Shown: one piece after another, positions 37,076 through 51,510 of the stretch | Layout of the letters: every line of letters begins with the position of its first letter | Position numbering within the stretch: position 1 is the stretch's first letter | Origin: Zonotrichia leucophrys gambelii | Lineage: Eukaryota > Chordata > Aves > Passeriformes > Passerellidae | Length of the DNA stretch: 64,000 nucleotides | Assembly: GCF_028769735.1 (NCBI RefSeq) | Contig: NC_088171.1 | Span: forward strand, 94,889,912 to 94,953,911 | Reading direction: 5' to 3' | Translations under genes and position numbers: made by a program | The notes under the pieces: model-generated | Databases searched by the model: none | Seen by the model: the letters and a program-made list of their open reading frames with translations, nothing else | What the model was told of the DNA's origin: nothing

Positions 37076-38689
37076 CCAAGAAGTACAGTTCAAGTCTGAA
37101 AAATGTCATTGTGAGGTCAGCCATTTATTGTGCTTCCATGATGTCATGGAAATTTGTTCAGTCTGCAAATTAAAATATATTCTTCCTGGCTGTCAATACT
37201 GCAAAACCATCTTAGATTCTGGAAGTCAAATTTGGGTGTTTAATTGGAGGCGTGATTGATTATCTAATCTAAAATGTGTGTTGAAAGCATATATCAGAGA
37301 AACATCATTCTCTTCAGATTATGTCCTCATAATGCCATTTTCTGCACAAATGTAAGTAAATGCAGCATTTGGCTCTGTACTTTGAGCTTACTTCACAGAC
37401 ATCATTCACCCCAGGAGAACTGGTTTTAAGAGTAAGGAGCAAGCAAAAAATGATTTTTGTTCTTACAAGAGTACATTTGCCTGTAAGGATGCCCTGCAGC
37501 TCAGTGAGAAAATGCAGTTCAGTTTTCATGAACAAGGACTTTCACTGGAGACCTATACACCAAAATTAATGTGCTGTGTACTTAACCAAAAGATACTGAA
37601 ATGTAATGAAAGCACTGAACTATGTATTTGACTCACCTAACATACTTATATGTAAAGTAAAATGTAGAAGGTAGCTTCTACTGCACTTCTACTTGAGACT
37701 ATACAAAGTTGCAGATAAGCTGTCTTGTAAAAGTATTAGATTAAAATTGTACCACCCAGAATAGACAGTTTTTTACTGTGCTTTCAACAATACACAATTA
37801 TGTCTAACACACATAACATGATTTTAACTAGATGAGAAATCAGGGCAACACTCTAGATCTATTGATTGAGAAGAATAGCAACTGCCTGAATGGTGTTACT
37901 TCAAAAAACTGACCCAAGAAGAAAAAAATTTAAACAGAAGGCAAAAGCCTTCTGGATACCAATTAAATCCTGTCATATTGAGGAATTTTATAGACCAATA
38001 CCAAACAAATTATCCTATGATTTTGTATGCAAAGGTTCTGTTTTAAGGAAAAAGCCCACCACACTATAAAATTAACCCCATCATGTTACATGAAAATAAA
38101 TTTCTTTCATTATCATAGATAATGTTATGGACTTGTCTTTTTTCCCACAGAGGGTTAACATGAAAAGAGGGAAGAATGGCAAAATATGAAACTTTCTCTT
38201 TAGCTTCACCTTTCACACTCCGGTATCATACAACAGCAGAAACTAATGAACTTGCTCATCTTCGAAAGCCCTTTTGCATGCCTCTTCCTTCACCCTTAAC
38301 TCTGATCCTTGCAGGTCTTCCCTTATGTGTGTGCCAATTTCACTGGTATAATATGAGCACTTTTATTAGTTGTGTTCTGATGATTTCTACAGAGAGATAC
38401 TTAAAGCTTATACAAGTCAAAAACTATTTTATCACTTCTGAAGAAAACTAATAGTGCAGAGCCACTGAATGATAAGAGAGACCACTGAATTTATTTAATA
38501 ATGCATGTCCATTTCACAAAAATGGCCTGTGTAATCCTTTTAAAAATAATAACCTGTTCATTTCAGACCTTGCACAATGCTTCTCTTTGTCCCTTGTAAG
38601 TCTCTCAAATGTCTTATTTTAAAGGAATATATAGTACTCCCGGAAGACATTTTCCCATTTCTATTCTCTTCAACTCCTGTGAGCCCTTG

Positions 38690-38850
38690 TTCTGTGTGAT
38701 AAGGCAATCTCCTTCGGGATCTGAGCTGTGTAGTTTCGCACCACGAGTGACAAGGACTCAACTTGAATAACTGCTGTGCGCAGGTTGTAATTATGTCAGC
38801 TGGAGTGTTGAACAAGGGGACTGATTAATGTGAGCCCCAGCCCAGGCACA
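38690..38850. other. Candidate regulatory or conserved stretch
   Basis: Five CpG dinucleotides cluster within about 120 bp (CTTCGGGATC, GTTTCGCACCACGAGTG, TGTGCGCAGG) in an otherwise CpG-poor intron, with a nearby TAATTATGTCAGC homeodomain/MAF-like segment. No repeat was recognised. Function is conjecture. Confidence 0.2.
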
Positions 38851-39150
38851 GTCCCTATCAAAACCTTCGTGCAGGCCAGCAGTGGGGATGGGTTAAAGCA
38901 GAAAGACAAAACATGCTGTATCGTCCATGATAGATGAATTGCTCCAACAGTCTTCAGGCAGATGTTCCAGGACAGTATAATATACAATTACTCTGCCTTA
39001 TCACCTTCCCAGGGACAATAAAGCTTCCTCCTTCTATAGCTCATGTGAGTGAAGGCAAAATTAGTTTTACTTTTACAACACTGACTCACTTATCATGTTG
39101 CCTTGATTGTGCTTTTACAGCTAAAGAAAACATATATTGCACTCCTTAAC

Positions 39151-39180
39151 TAAAAACAAACAAGCAAACAAACAAACAGA
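39151..39180 (+). repeat. (CAAA)n repeat
   Basis: About 30 bp of CAAA units with one CAAG. Confidence 0.85.
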
Positions 39181-42100
39181 ACGCACCAAAAAGACTCTGC
39201 ACTCCTCATCTTTTATATAAAACTAAACTATTCCTTTGAATGTATATTGCATCATATCATAGTAATACAGTCCTTAAAGGGCTAATTCAGAATGGGATTC
39301 TAGGGAACATGACTAACTTTCGAACAACTGGACCTAGTCACAAGCTTAATGTTATATGCACATATATGAAAGGACCTTAGTCATTCAAGTCAGAAGGCAT
39401 AGATAATAAAAAATACACAGTCTTGGTGCAAAAAATGCCTATGTGAATACCATGCCCTTAGTGACTATTTCAACTAAGCACTCACCCTAAAAATGCTAAA
39501 GCACTCTTGTAAAACAATACTTTGAGAAGTCATTAATCCTTATGTATCCTTAAAGGCCACACAAGTTTACTCTACAACTATTATAAACAATCCATGTATT
39601 TTCCAAAAGTAAATATAAATTAAGTAAATAATAGAAATTTAGGAAAAAAAATCTATCTATTTGTATTTGTTTCCTTTTTGTTATCAGATGCATACAGTTT
39701 GGGTTTTTTTGCTGCAGAGATGGAAGTAGTCTCTGTTTCAGTGCTATTTCCATGAATTTACAGAAGAGCAGCTTACTAACATGAGGTGAATAGTAAGAGA
39801 AGAATATAGCTCATAATATCCTGAAATCCTTCCTTTCTAAGTATTGGACGAGTATAGATAAAGAAATTGTGCTTTAAAGAAGAGAGTCTAAATAGTTCTG
39901 CTTGCATTCCAAGATGCATTCCTTTCAGTACTACCCTTTCTTCAGCTATGTAACAATGACATGATCTCCAAAAACAAAACAAAAAAATGCACCCAGAAAT
40001 GCATTTAGAGAGACACGTATTTGAAGGCCAGGTTTAAAATTGAAGCCAAAGTTGATTCTAATGGCACTTAAGATTGCATACATATTTGAAAAATTCTGTT
40101 TATATGCATTCAATTTTCATGAAAGACATTAGACTACTAGTCAATAAGGGAGAGATAAGATTTTCTAAGGAGACTATAGGAATTAGGCACTGATACTGCA
40201 CTTCAACTTGAAGGCAGGTTCTCAGCTGTTACACCTTCTCTCAGGTTTTAGTCATTAAACAGTATCACAGTCCTGGCAACAATAAGTTTTCACCACAATA
40301 GTAAAGGCTTTCCTGCATTCCTCTGGTGAAATGCAATCCTATGTTTATGAATTAAGAAGTAGCTCCAAGAAAGCTGGTACATTGTCACTGCACAGCATGT
40401 TGACCTGAGAGGGCAGCACAACATGGTAATGATACACCAATTCCTGTACAGAGAAACAACAAAGAAAATGGTCTTGGCCTCAGAAAAAAAAATATAATCT
40501 AAGTATTGAGAAGGATATGATAATCAGACAATAGGCAAAAAGAGTAGTGATAGGTTTGGGAGACAGGGTATCAGTAACACAGGGTAGAAAGCTTTTGGTT
40601 TAGTTGCACTGTTGGGCATGGCAGTATGAGGTAGCAACCTAGTCTGTCCTCCATAACCATTCAAACCAACAATGCAATTAGTGGACATAACAAAGAACTG
40701 ATGTAGGTCTCAATATTTGCATAAATTAGGTATCTACTGTTTCTAAAGAAAGATATAGGTCAGCAACAGCCAACATCAGACACTCTAATCTGCTTTGGAA
40801 AAGGAAACAATGTTGCCCCTAACTTTATAGCAATGATGCAACCACTCTAGGAGTAAAACTCCCAAGTTTAGGGCTGCCCTTATCTTGAGGAAGGCTGAGT
40901 TCTGTCCTCTGTCCCAAGAAAGTATATTAGCTGGCACAAAACATCATGCATCAACTCTTTGTTTTGAAACTTTGCCATTAGACAGCAAGGAACTGCCAGG
41001 AACCAAAAGCAGATATAATCCCTGCTTTCAGAAACACTCTTCTGTTTTCAGTTATGTTCTCCATATAATTTTCCTAGAAAATCCAAACAACAGGCTTCTA
41101 AACACTTTGTCCTGTGCCCTTTCAGCTGAGAGTCCTAAACAATAACTTGAATGAGGCTGCAGACAGCAGTTCATTATGGACTAAATGAATCCTGAGTTGT
41201 CTAATATTCAGGCCTCTAACACATTCCCAAAAATACAGGAAGTGGGGCTTTCTTGCCTAAAAAATGTACCAAAAGTCTTGAGGCATACACAGCCATTTCC
41301 CCAGGACAAAGACTTGTGAGCATGCCTCAGTGATTTCACTCAGTGGTGCAAGAACTTGCAAACTCAAGTAGAGAGAGAAGTGAAAAACAGAAACTCCCAA
41401 AGGAGTACATGCTTCTGGATTTAGATGTCTTTTGGCAAGATTTAGGAGATTAGGATCCTCTCTGAAAATCAAGTGAAAAGTAGACATAATTGGTTCTCAA
41501 TCCCGCTACTTACTTGCCTAGTTGAACTTTTTTATTGTTCAGGATACAAAGTCTTGTGGAAGGCGCTGCCAGCTCCCTGGCTTTCCATTTCTCTCCTTCC
41601 TAAGAAACAGGTACCTTCATGACAGGTGAGAATTGTCACTTCACTGAGGACATAGGAGGAAGGTGAATAACATCAGTGGAGCCAGGATTTTATCCACTGG
41701 CTTTGTTTTTGTTTTATATTATCGACCCTGTGACAGTACACATTTTCCAGCCAGTGAGAGCTGACTCCCAACTGAGCTATGGAACAGAGATGCTTAGATG
41801 GAGAGGGGCTTAGTTATCCTTTCTGTTACAGTACTCCTGCCATGCTACTGGTGAACTGAAACTAAAAATGGGCACTTCAGAGCAGGAAAAGAAAATAAAG
41901 ATTCTCCTGATGTTATGTTGTAGACTTCTAAGAGAAAAGACATCCAAACAAAAGAGGAAGCCAGGAACAGATGCAGCTGGAAAAGAACTCAGCAAACAAA
42001 TACTTGCCTTTTAGAATCAAGTTCTGCAATGCAGAGTACCAGCAGAGCTAACATCACCCCATACTGCATTCTCATCTCTCACCTCCTGCATCACCACCAG

Positions 42101-44424
42101 GAAACACAAAGCTATTCCCAAAAGCTGCACTCGCTGGCCTTCTTTGCCTGACTTGATGTCCCTGCATTTATTTAAAACACACTGGATAGCAGACACCTGC
42201 TTTGCCCTCACAAGGGTTCACACTTAGGACTTTCCTCTCTGGTCTGACACAAGTGAACAAATCCAATACAAATTGCTTTATCTTTGAAACATTTCTTCTA
42301 CTTGAAAGTTTTACTGCTCTCCAAAATGACTATATTTCAGCATGCAAAAATCAATCAGCTAAATACCATATGACTGTGCTATAATTTATTAGTGCTGATC
42401 AAAATCTTAAAGACTAGTAATTAAAATTCAAATTAAAATGTGATGAAAGTCACATTTAGTCACGTAAATGAAGAGGCTGAATTTCAAATAGGAACAGAGC
42501 CACTGGACGCCATGAGATGAGAATTTGTGGATGCTCTTTTTACAGCATGTAAAAAGAACTTACCATTTCTTCAAACTTTGCTTCTTTTTCCTGAAGTAAA
42601 TACATCTATATAGATCTATGAATATGTCAGTCTATCAGTGAATGAATTATAGAAAAAGTGCCAAAAAAAGCACTTGTGGAACAATCTCTCCACAGTGGGA
42701 AGCTTCTTCCTATTCAGTAAGAAATGTCATTGGTCTGAATCGCCTGGGTATAAATCTTTTTCAAATGATTCTTTTTTCTAAAGAAAAGCACAGATTTTGG
42801 GGGTCTCCTCCTTATCCTTTGAAAAATATCTTTTAAATTTTACCTTTAAAAAGGACCTATCCTGACAACTTGCAACTAACAATTTGGGACTCAATACTTT
42901 GACATATGAGCATTAAACCAACTGAAGCATGATTTCCTATGCATTCATGCCCTGTTCACTAAATCTCCCAATGCACCAATGCAGCAAACAACGGCTCCCC
43001 AACATCTTCCTTCAGGATATCCCCATCCAAGAAAACCCAGTTGTTCTGGGTTGTGAGGCTGGATTGTAAAACAGAAGAATGCATGACAGCTGAATTTTGC
43101 CCGACTCATCCTCTGTGATTTTTTTTCACTCCTCTTCTCATCCACCTCTTTCAGGAAACATGAACTTAATTTATCTCAGCAGCTACTACAGGGTGTCAGT
43201 TTTCACTGAAACTGGCCAACAGCTTAAAAAGTTATTCAAGAAATGGGTGAAAGATGGATGGATGGGCTGGCACAAGTCTCACAATAAGTTTGGGACAGAA
43301 GGCTAAAAAACAATCCTTGTCAACTGATTAAAAAGATCTGCTTTTCTAAACTAAAGATACATCTTTTTTCCCAAAACCAAAACAAATTACTAATGACTTT
43401 TATATATTAAAATGCCCATATAAGAGATCTCCAAAATTTGCTAATAGACATGGTTCTCTGTACTTTAAAAAGAGCTTGTAAACAAAAATGTCTGAAACAC
43501 CGTATTTTTCTAATGAAACATCATCAGAACTTAAGAATTTATTTTAGTAGTTACAATACTTTCTACAACTCCAAAATTGTTCTAAGTATTGTTTGCCCTG
43601 TAGATTGTGCATGCAAAATTTCAACAGAAATGTTTTGAAGAAGCTCACACAGTTCCACATGGGATTTGCAGCAGAATAAATGATGTCCCATGCTACAGTT
43701 GTTAGAGAGAATCCATAATCATCTTGAATGGGGATTGAAGAAGCATGCATAGAGGTTACAAACATGAAACAATAAATACTATATTTTAAGGGTTATTAGC
43801 AATATCATAATGAACCATGGGATGATGTTCAGTTTATATCAGTAGAACCACCAGCTGTGTTTACAGGATTATAACACAAATAATTTTAGAGTATTATGAA
43901 ATGAAGAGTTTGTGTGTTTTAAATGATAACATCACTAAATACATTAAAAAAAAAAAAGATAGCAATGCTGAAGAACACCAGGAGAAGTATCACTTTAATG
44001 CATTATCTAAAAATGTGGATATATGGGTATGGACCTATATTCTAAGAATCACATTGAGCTGAGAGGTTTGATTAGGTGGAAAAAAAAAGAAACCTAGGAA
44101 AAATCCCTGTGCACTAACAGAAAGAAGCAGGAAAACATCAAGAGATGCTTCCACTCCAATCCCCTGACCCATGGGGGTGGGAGAAAGGAGAACATTGCTG
44201 CATTAGCTTGTTCCCTTGCATTAGGTATGCTAAGCCTCAGCATATCTAACTTGCTGAGGAGATGATGAGGTGTGCTGTAACAACCTCATCTTTTCTCTGA
44301 AGACACAAAGTAAGAAGTAGCTTTGACCCAATGCATCCAAGAATGCAGAACAACATTTTGTTCATATACATTTTCTTCCCTTAATCCTTTTCCATTATTC
44401 AAACAGTGCATTTTAAAACACATT

Positions 44425-44443
44425 AAAAAAAAAAAAAAAAAAA
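44425..44443 (+). repeat. Poly(A) run
   Basis: Nineteen A in a row. No retroposed gene is recognisable to its left. Confidence 0.85.
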
Positions 44444-44989
44444 GAAGACAGCACCAGAGCATTGCTCCATCATTTGCAATAACAAAACAGACTGCTTTAT
44501 GTGCTGTTTATTCCCTAAGAAGTCTCAGCTACATCTACAGCTATTATTCTGACCTAAACAGGCCTAGCAGAACCACAAAGATCATCCCAACCAGGGACAA
44601 AATAGCTGTAATAAGCAACTTATAAGTAACAACAGGACAACAGGCTCCTCTCCATATTGTCTTTTTGTAAGCAAAGCCTCAAGGGAAATAGGGATCCCTG
44701 ATCCATGACTTATGAGAATAGAGTACCATACAACAGAGACTGCAAAATGGTTTTAGGGACGGTGAGCTGTTGTATACCAAATGGCCTGCCTTCCTCACGC
44801 CACATTTTCCTATGGAGAATGCACCACCTTCTCCCAGCTGCTCAGGAAGGAGAAAAGGCAACAATGCAAACCTTGACACAAGCTCTCCCCTGGCCAACAC
44901 AAAGCAGCAACTTTGAAGCTCCAGGTTCAAAGCAACATTGTTGTCAGTCTGAGCTCCCAAATCCCTAATGCCTCTGTCTCCAAAACAGA

Positions 44990-45240
44990 AAACTGATGCT
45001 CTCAGAGATGAGCGTTCAGCCCTTAGGTGCTCTCCATAACACTGGGAAGAGGGTGCCAGGTGCACCAGACTTTCAAGCCCCAGGTGCTGCTGCTGCTCCA
45101 GAGCCTCATTCCCACCATATCACATTGTGGTGCCGGGCAGACACCCCCCAGCCACGCTGCAGAGGTGCCGGCCCCATGCGTGGAGCCCGCGCTTCCACTC
45201 TGGAGTAGAGGAATCCTGGACTGGTGACAGAGGCTTTAGT
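44990..45240. other. GC-rich patch in intron, unidentified
   Basis: A locally GC-rich segment with CpGs (TGCCGGGCAGAC, CCACGCTGC, GGTGCCGGCCCCATGCG, CCCGCGC) in an AT-rich background. Overlapping short open frames on both strands look like a by-product of base composition. It may be a decayed transposon or a small regulatory CpG cluster. Confidence 0.3.
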
Positions 45241-45840
45241 ACCTGAGGTCCCAAAGACCTCCAACATATCTCTCCAGGAGAATTTGGGCAGAAGCTGGAA
45301 CAGAGACAAGGGTAACTCTGATGGAATGCGCAAGGAATTTTATTTAGCTTTAATAAATCAGGAATTTCTAACAATGCCAAATTTATCTGGAAAATTGCTC
45401 ACCATTTCTAATGCATTAAAAGTATCTAAGTGGCAAGCTTTTCTCAAACACAAAAGCTCTTTTCTTTCCCTATTTTACTTGCTATTCAGCAATTCTTTTC
45501 TTCATCTCATTTTCATCAGACTTTAAACAGAAAAAACCTTTCCCTTTCTTCCCCTTGCACTACAGCATACCTCTTTCTGGGACTTCAGAACAGAACTTGC
45601 TTTCTGTGACTTCCCCAGATTTAATCTGTTTTGTATGTCACACATGAAGGAGGAAGCGGGAAAGTTGTCACAAAGACAGCATTAACACAGGAACTTGTTT
45701 TACAGGGTAGTAGCCATATAGCCTGGAGAATAAAACCCACACAACACAACAGGCTCGTGTCTATCAATTTCATCTTGGAGACTCAAGTGATTTCAGATTG
45801 CTAGCTACCTGCCACATAGCTAGATGGTAGCTATCAGCAG

Positions 45841-45872
45841 TAATAATGATGATAATAATAATGATAATAATG

Positions 45873-45935
<63 letters not shown>

Positions 45936-45936
45936 G
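45841..45936 (+). repeat. Compound (AAT/GAT)n microsatellite
   Basis: About 96 bp of mixed TAA and TGA triplets: interspersed ATGATAATA units first, then a pure (AAT)n run of about 37 bp. Confidence 0.95.
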
Positions 45937-47104
45937 TAGAAATAATTCTTCATTGTAGATTTCATCACCCCCAAAGATAGCTTTGGCCCTTTTATAATGA
46001 TTTCACTGGGGATTAAGGAATAGCAAAAGAAACAAACAAATTCATTCTTTTATTCTCCGCTACCAGGCAAGAGCAAAGAAAACATCTACAGTTGTTTTAA
46101 TATTTTTTAAAATATGTTTTACACAAAAGGCTCACATTAATTAAGCTATGATGCCAATGATTATTTTTAGATTGAACCATTGTAACAAATGGAAGTTTAT
46201 TTGTAGTCATAAAAGATCTTCACCGCACTTTTTTATCAGAAGAACTGTAAGAATAGGAAATCACAGGTCTTTTTGCTACAACATGCTATATTAAGACCAT
46301 AGCATTGCTGTTCATCTTGAGGTTAGTACTAAAATTTTATTTACTATCGAAATACAAAATACTTAGGATTGTTTTAATTTGAATAATATGCTGATATTTC
46401 AGATTGATAAATGTGAATTAAGTATATATTAAATATAAATATACATGTATTTATGACAACATATTTATGCTCTTTAAGAATGAGGAATAGATGAGACAGT
46501 GATGACTACGTATGATAGCAAAAAAAGAAGTGTGAGGACAGAGAGACGATAAAAAGTGATAAAAGAATACATTAGTTACATTAATCTGTCCACTGCATGA
46601 AGTGGGTCTTATTCATATTTCCTAGACACTAAATACTTCAAGGTTTTGGGTTAAGTGTCTTGGACACTGATTCAGAAAAAACACCATCAGTTCAGCAGGG
46701 AAGGGGCTGCCTCAGAAACATTTAGGGACAAGCCCAAATTGAACAGTAAGGGAAAGACAGTGACTACTGAAAGAAATCAGGAGACTGACAATATTTTTTC
46801 AGAACTTAAATCAAAGTGTGAACAATTTACAAACTGCTGGCCTATCAAGAGAGGCTGTAACAAAGAGATGCTGAAACCAGATATTAATTTTTACATTGAT
46901 GTTGAAATGGTTTCAAGTCTCAGTAACATTAAACTCAGCAGTCTCCTTTGAGTAATTTAGCACAGCATTTAGGCTTAAATAGATCCCTTAAAAGTTGTCC
47001 TTCAAAGGACTCAACCTAAAATGAGACTAGAATAGTATTATCAGTGTTTGCAATGGCATCACCACTTGGACAGATCCTTAAAGTCCCAAGTTCAGTGTTA
47101 GCGT

Positions 47105-47160
47105 GAGAATCACAGACCCATTGAGTTAAAAAGGCATATTCTAATTCCTCTTTCTTAGAG
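47105..47160 (-). mobile_element. Possible short CR1 3' scrap
   Basis: GAGAATCACAGACCCATTGAG followed by TTAAAAAGGCATATTCTAATTCC resembles the reversed CR1 3' end (GAATCACAGAACCATTGAGG...). The match is only about 50 bp and may be chance. Confidence 0.35.
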
Positions 47161-47189
47161 TGGCAATAGGGGGAAAAAACCAAGTCCTA

Positions 47190-47245
47190 AGAACAAACAA
47201 GTAAATAAATAACTAAATAAATACATAAATAAAAAGAAAAAAATC
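47190..47245 (+). repeat. (AAAT)n microsatellite, imperfect
   Basis: AAATAAATAACTAAATAAATACATAAAT units flanked by A-rich sequence. Confidence 0.85.
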
Positions 47246-48359
47246 CCAAAACAACAAAAGAGGTACCAAGGCTCACGGAATTATTGATGAATTTCTTTAA
47301 CAAGTATTAGCTATTAAAATTAGTAAAAGTCCATACCACCCTTCTACCAAGTAGAGTGCATTTATTATGCTTTTAATTACAAATGCAGAATATGGAGGAT
47401 CTCACAACATGATGACAGTGTTTTATGCTGTGCCAAGGCCTCTTAACATGGCAACTTCCCAGTGGAGCACAGTCACCAAGTCAACACATGCCAATGCATA
47501 CGTGTGTGCTTGTGCACCGATCTTTCCCTAAGGAACAATCGTGTTTCCTCCTACACACATTCTCTTGAGCACTCCATGCAGTGACATTGGACAGAGACAG
47601 CTTTGAGAGAGGGAGCCCAAGCTCTTTCATACACTGCCACCAAGGATTGTCCAAAACTGCAGAGACACAATTTGCCAGTTGTCTGTCAGCACAGGCACTT
47701 TGGAGCAAGGGTCACATCGTTACCTGTGTGCTCTGCTGTTCCAAGTGTTAGGAATTACATCTGCTTAAGCTGGTTAACCTCATAGTTGATTCTGCATTGA
47801 TGCTACTGCAACACCACATATTTTTATTCTGATTTCATCACATAAACTATATGCTATAACTCAGGTGAATATAAGAGGTTTATTAAGCCACAGAAGCATT
47901 ACAAAAAGGAATAATGCTGACCATTGTTTTGTATGCCATGTATTCGCTGGAATAATTAAAGTGGTTTTGCAACTATATCTGAATTCTATTTCAGATTATT
48001 TTTCTTTTAAGGACATAAATGTTACAACATATTTTATTCCAGATTAATAGAAATATTTCCAAATATTTTATCTGAATGTTTACTAAAAACTAAGGGGGGA
48101 ATAATATTCTGAGTTTTCATCTGGGAACTGTGCCCATGCACTGACAGAATGTCTCTCTAAACTTCTATCTTAATTTGTTTATAAGTCTCCTAGCACAAGG
48201 CACTGGATATCCTCAACTCCTGCTGCTGAACACTGCAGAAGCTGGAGTACTTCCCAAAGGCCCTGTTTGCTCTATTACATACACACTTTATTTTCCTTAA
48301 CAACTTTGTATTTGTACAAAGTATATGCACCATTTTTTCCCAATTCTGCCTTTGTGATG

Positions 48360-48373
48360 TATATATATATATA
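48360..48373 (+). repeat. Short (TA)n
   Basis: Seven TA units. Confidence 0.8.
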
Positions 48374-48880
48374 AAAGTGTTCTTCCTCTCCCTCAGTGCA
48401 ATGCTGATTGCCACCTGGAATCCTCATCAGCCTATATAGCTGTATTACCTAGTTATTTCCTATACAAGCATATTAAATTTCACTGGTTACAAAGAGCATT
48501 TTGATATTAATGTTTTAATGATAAATAAACTGTTTTCATCATTTTATGTAGAATTTGCCTTAACAGCCTTTCAGTTTTGCTATCAATTAGTATGTATTTG
48601 TACCTCATCTGTAAAGTAGTCCCTAGTTATCCTTGATGTAATAAGGGAATAGTGCAGAGCTGATGCCATCATACCTAAAAGTTATTGAATTCACCAAAAC
48701 AGAGAGAAAACACTTACTTTGCACATTCTTATGACCGAGGTGCAAATCCTGGAGTGTATTATAAACTGGTCTTTACAACCTATGAACAGATACTATAAGT
48801 CAGACAGAAATAGGAACTCCCTAGAGATGCTGTCCAAAAAAAGAAAAGTAGCCCCTGTGGAGTAACTCCTCCTAAGTCAT

Positions 48881-48896
48881 GCTGCTGCTGCTGCTG
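48881..48896 (+). repeat. (CTG)n short repeat
   Basis: Five CTG units; CAG in the host gene's transcript. Confidence 0.75.
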
Positions 48897-51490
48897 AAAA
48901 TATCCAATGAATCCATCTGCAGTTGGAATTTCAGATGCCATAATTCCCCTACAGAATGTTGTTTAATTATTTTATTATGCATAATAAATGTAAAATATTT
49001 ATTTTAGCTTACATAATTATATTAAAAATGTATGCTATTTATTCTCAGTCTTATAAGACATCCTTCACAAGTCATACACTTAACAGAGAGGAATGCATGC
49101 TGTTTTGCTGGCCAGGCTGTTTGTTTTGTCCAACTTCTACATCTTCTTATCTATGACTAAGAAACACCTCTGCATATTGCCTTCCATTGCCTCACCACCA
49201 TGGGTACTCTGTGCAAAATGAACCATACAGTGGAGTCCCAGACAAATGAAAATTATTTTCTTTAATCACAGCAGAGGGATGACCTGACTGATATTATTAC
49301 CATAATATCAGTCCCACACTCTTGTGGTCAAAGTAGTAGCAAAACACTTTCTGCATCATGAAACTATGCCAGTGCTTCTCCTGAGCACTGCAATCCAACA
49401 AATTTGATCATGTGAGTAAAGCAGGGTTCTGCCTTTTGCATGCTCCCCTCCATGTAACTCAGATCCATTTCACTGAAACACCCCCCTCCCACACACCACA
49501 AGCATAAATTGCCTGAGAAGTTTTAGTAGTTATATAGAAAGTCAGAACAAATGGGAGTTAAATTTAAAACCTTACATATGAATAAATGAGATTTCCCTTT
49601 CTTAGACACATGCAAAAAACCAATTTAGTTCTGAAAATGCTGTATATCTACATCTTTCATTGACAGCATCAGACTTAGGGGAATTTTTCACTTCTGCAAT
49701 CAGGTTAAATTCAAGTACCTAACTATGCTGCAGGTTTAGAAAGTCTGTCCACAGACTATACAGCCAACAGATTTAGAACCCTGTGTCACAGATGCTGTTC
49801 ATTTTCAGGATGTTATACAGCTCTTCAGTGCTTATTGTGCCCATTTCCAAATGCAATGTTGCCAGTGTTACTCCACGATGGTGTCATCTGAAAAGTTCAG
49901 TCACATAACACATCTTTTTTAAATGACTAGGAAAAATAAAATAAGCATTGCATAAGTAATGGTAGTGCAGGGCCCTGTGAGACCAATTCTGTATTATAAA
50001 ATTAGGTTGAACATTAATTAAGGGTGAATGAATATTTTTGTATGACAAAGCACATTGACTTAAGAATGGAGAGACATGCTGTGTGATTTGAAAAAGTAAA
50101 TGCAAAGGAAAATCATGCATATTTTTATCTAAATGGGGAAAAACCTAAATTGAAAAACGAAACGTGAAAAATATGTAACCAAAAATACAACTAAAAGTTT
50201 GTGTTTATGAATATTATATTTTGCTTCCTTCTGAAGGATTTTTAAAACTAGACTGAAAACATAATTTCAAATTGTAATTGTTACTGGAAGTCATATACTA
50301 CTATCGAAAAGCAGACGTCAATTTCTTTGTCATCAAAAACTAGAGATGGAAGGGAACATTTTTCACAAGAATACTGAAGAACAACTATAAGCATATGCAT
50401 ACTATAGAGAATTTATAATTTGTGAGCTAAAAATGCTAAGTTAGTTTACCATTCCCCTCAGAAAACCACATCCATTCATGTCTTTTTCTAGTTTAAAAAA
50501 GAATGTCTCATGCTGTGTGCTATATAGGGAATAAATTGCCTTTTCTGTTCCATGCAGCCAAAATCACTCTTTTCCCCATAGTACCATACAGATGATTTCA
50601 CTTCAGTTTATAAAGTTTATAACAGTTCCTAAATTCAGATCAGTTTCTTCCAATAGCTGTTTTTCTGTACTTCTAGCCAGGGTTATCTACCCTTTCACTC
50701 ACTAGACTGGCAAGAATTTTTGCAGGATGATTATTCACCATTTCAGGCTGAGGAATTGAAAAGCTTGAAGTCAAGAATCTCCAAGAATGCTCTGAGAGCC
50801 AATCAGCTGAATGGGAATAGTTTAAAATCTTGTACTTAGCCACTGTTTTAATTCAAGTGTCTCAAACTGCGTCATTGAACAGAGATTAGTTATCAATGAA
50901 AGGAAAATTTGTATTAAGACTAACAATACTTTCCTCCATATCCCAGCACAAAAAGAGGAATATTCACCTCCCTGAAAGTACAAGGCTCATTAAAGAGTCT
51001 GCAGTTGCCAAGCAACACTAAACAGCAACACATGAAATAGCCTGGATGAACTTACAGTGCAAGGGCCGAGCTCACAGCATCACAATGAGACCTCAACCAC
51101 TAGACTTAGGGGTGAATTTTATCACTAGATCAGCAGATTTTAAAATCTTCATTTTAACATTATCTCTCTGTGACACTTGCAAGACTACATACCATCTGCT
51201 GAACTTGTGCAAACAATATTATTTACAGAGTTGCTAATAACTTTCCTTTAAAAGAGAAATACTGCATGACTTGACAAAGAGGCAACATGTGATTCCCTTA
51301 AAATTGTAGTTTAAAATGAAGAGTGAGGTGGATAGAGAGCAGAACATTTACTTGCCAACAAGGCTGGCTAATATCCCAGGACTGTGGAAACTGGCAGGCA
51401 CAAGCAGGACTGCTGAGCTAATAAATACAGCAGCCCCTCTACGGGCTCCTCTGCAGCTACACAAAGTGCCTCACTGCCTCTATGCACTTG

Positions 51491-51510
51491 CAGCAGCAGC
51501 AGCAGCAGCA
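51491..51510 (+). repeat. (CAG)n trinucleotide repeat
   Basis: Six to seven uninterrupted CAG units in the intron. They read as CTG in the host gene's transcript. Confidence 0.85.

Noticed and set aside
44401..44443. Processed pseudogene ending in the poly(A) run
   Set aside because: No recognisable coding or AATAAA-bearing sequence precedes the A run and no flanking duplication was seen.
44679..45065. 128-codon open frame on the minus strand in a GC-rich patch
   Set aside because: No homology recognised and no acceptor/donor pair giving a compatible phase was seen.
45841..45936. CRISPR-like or satellite array
   Set aside because: Triplet microsatellite with no spacers; CRISPR is not expected in a vertebrate genome.
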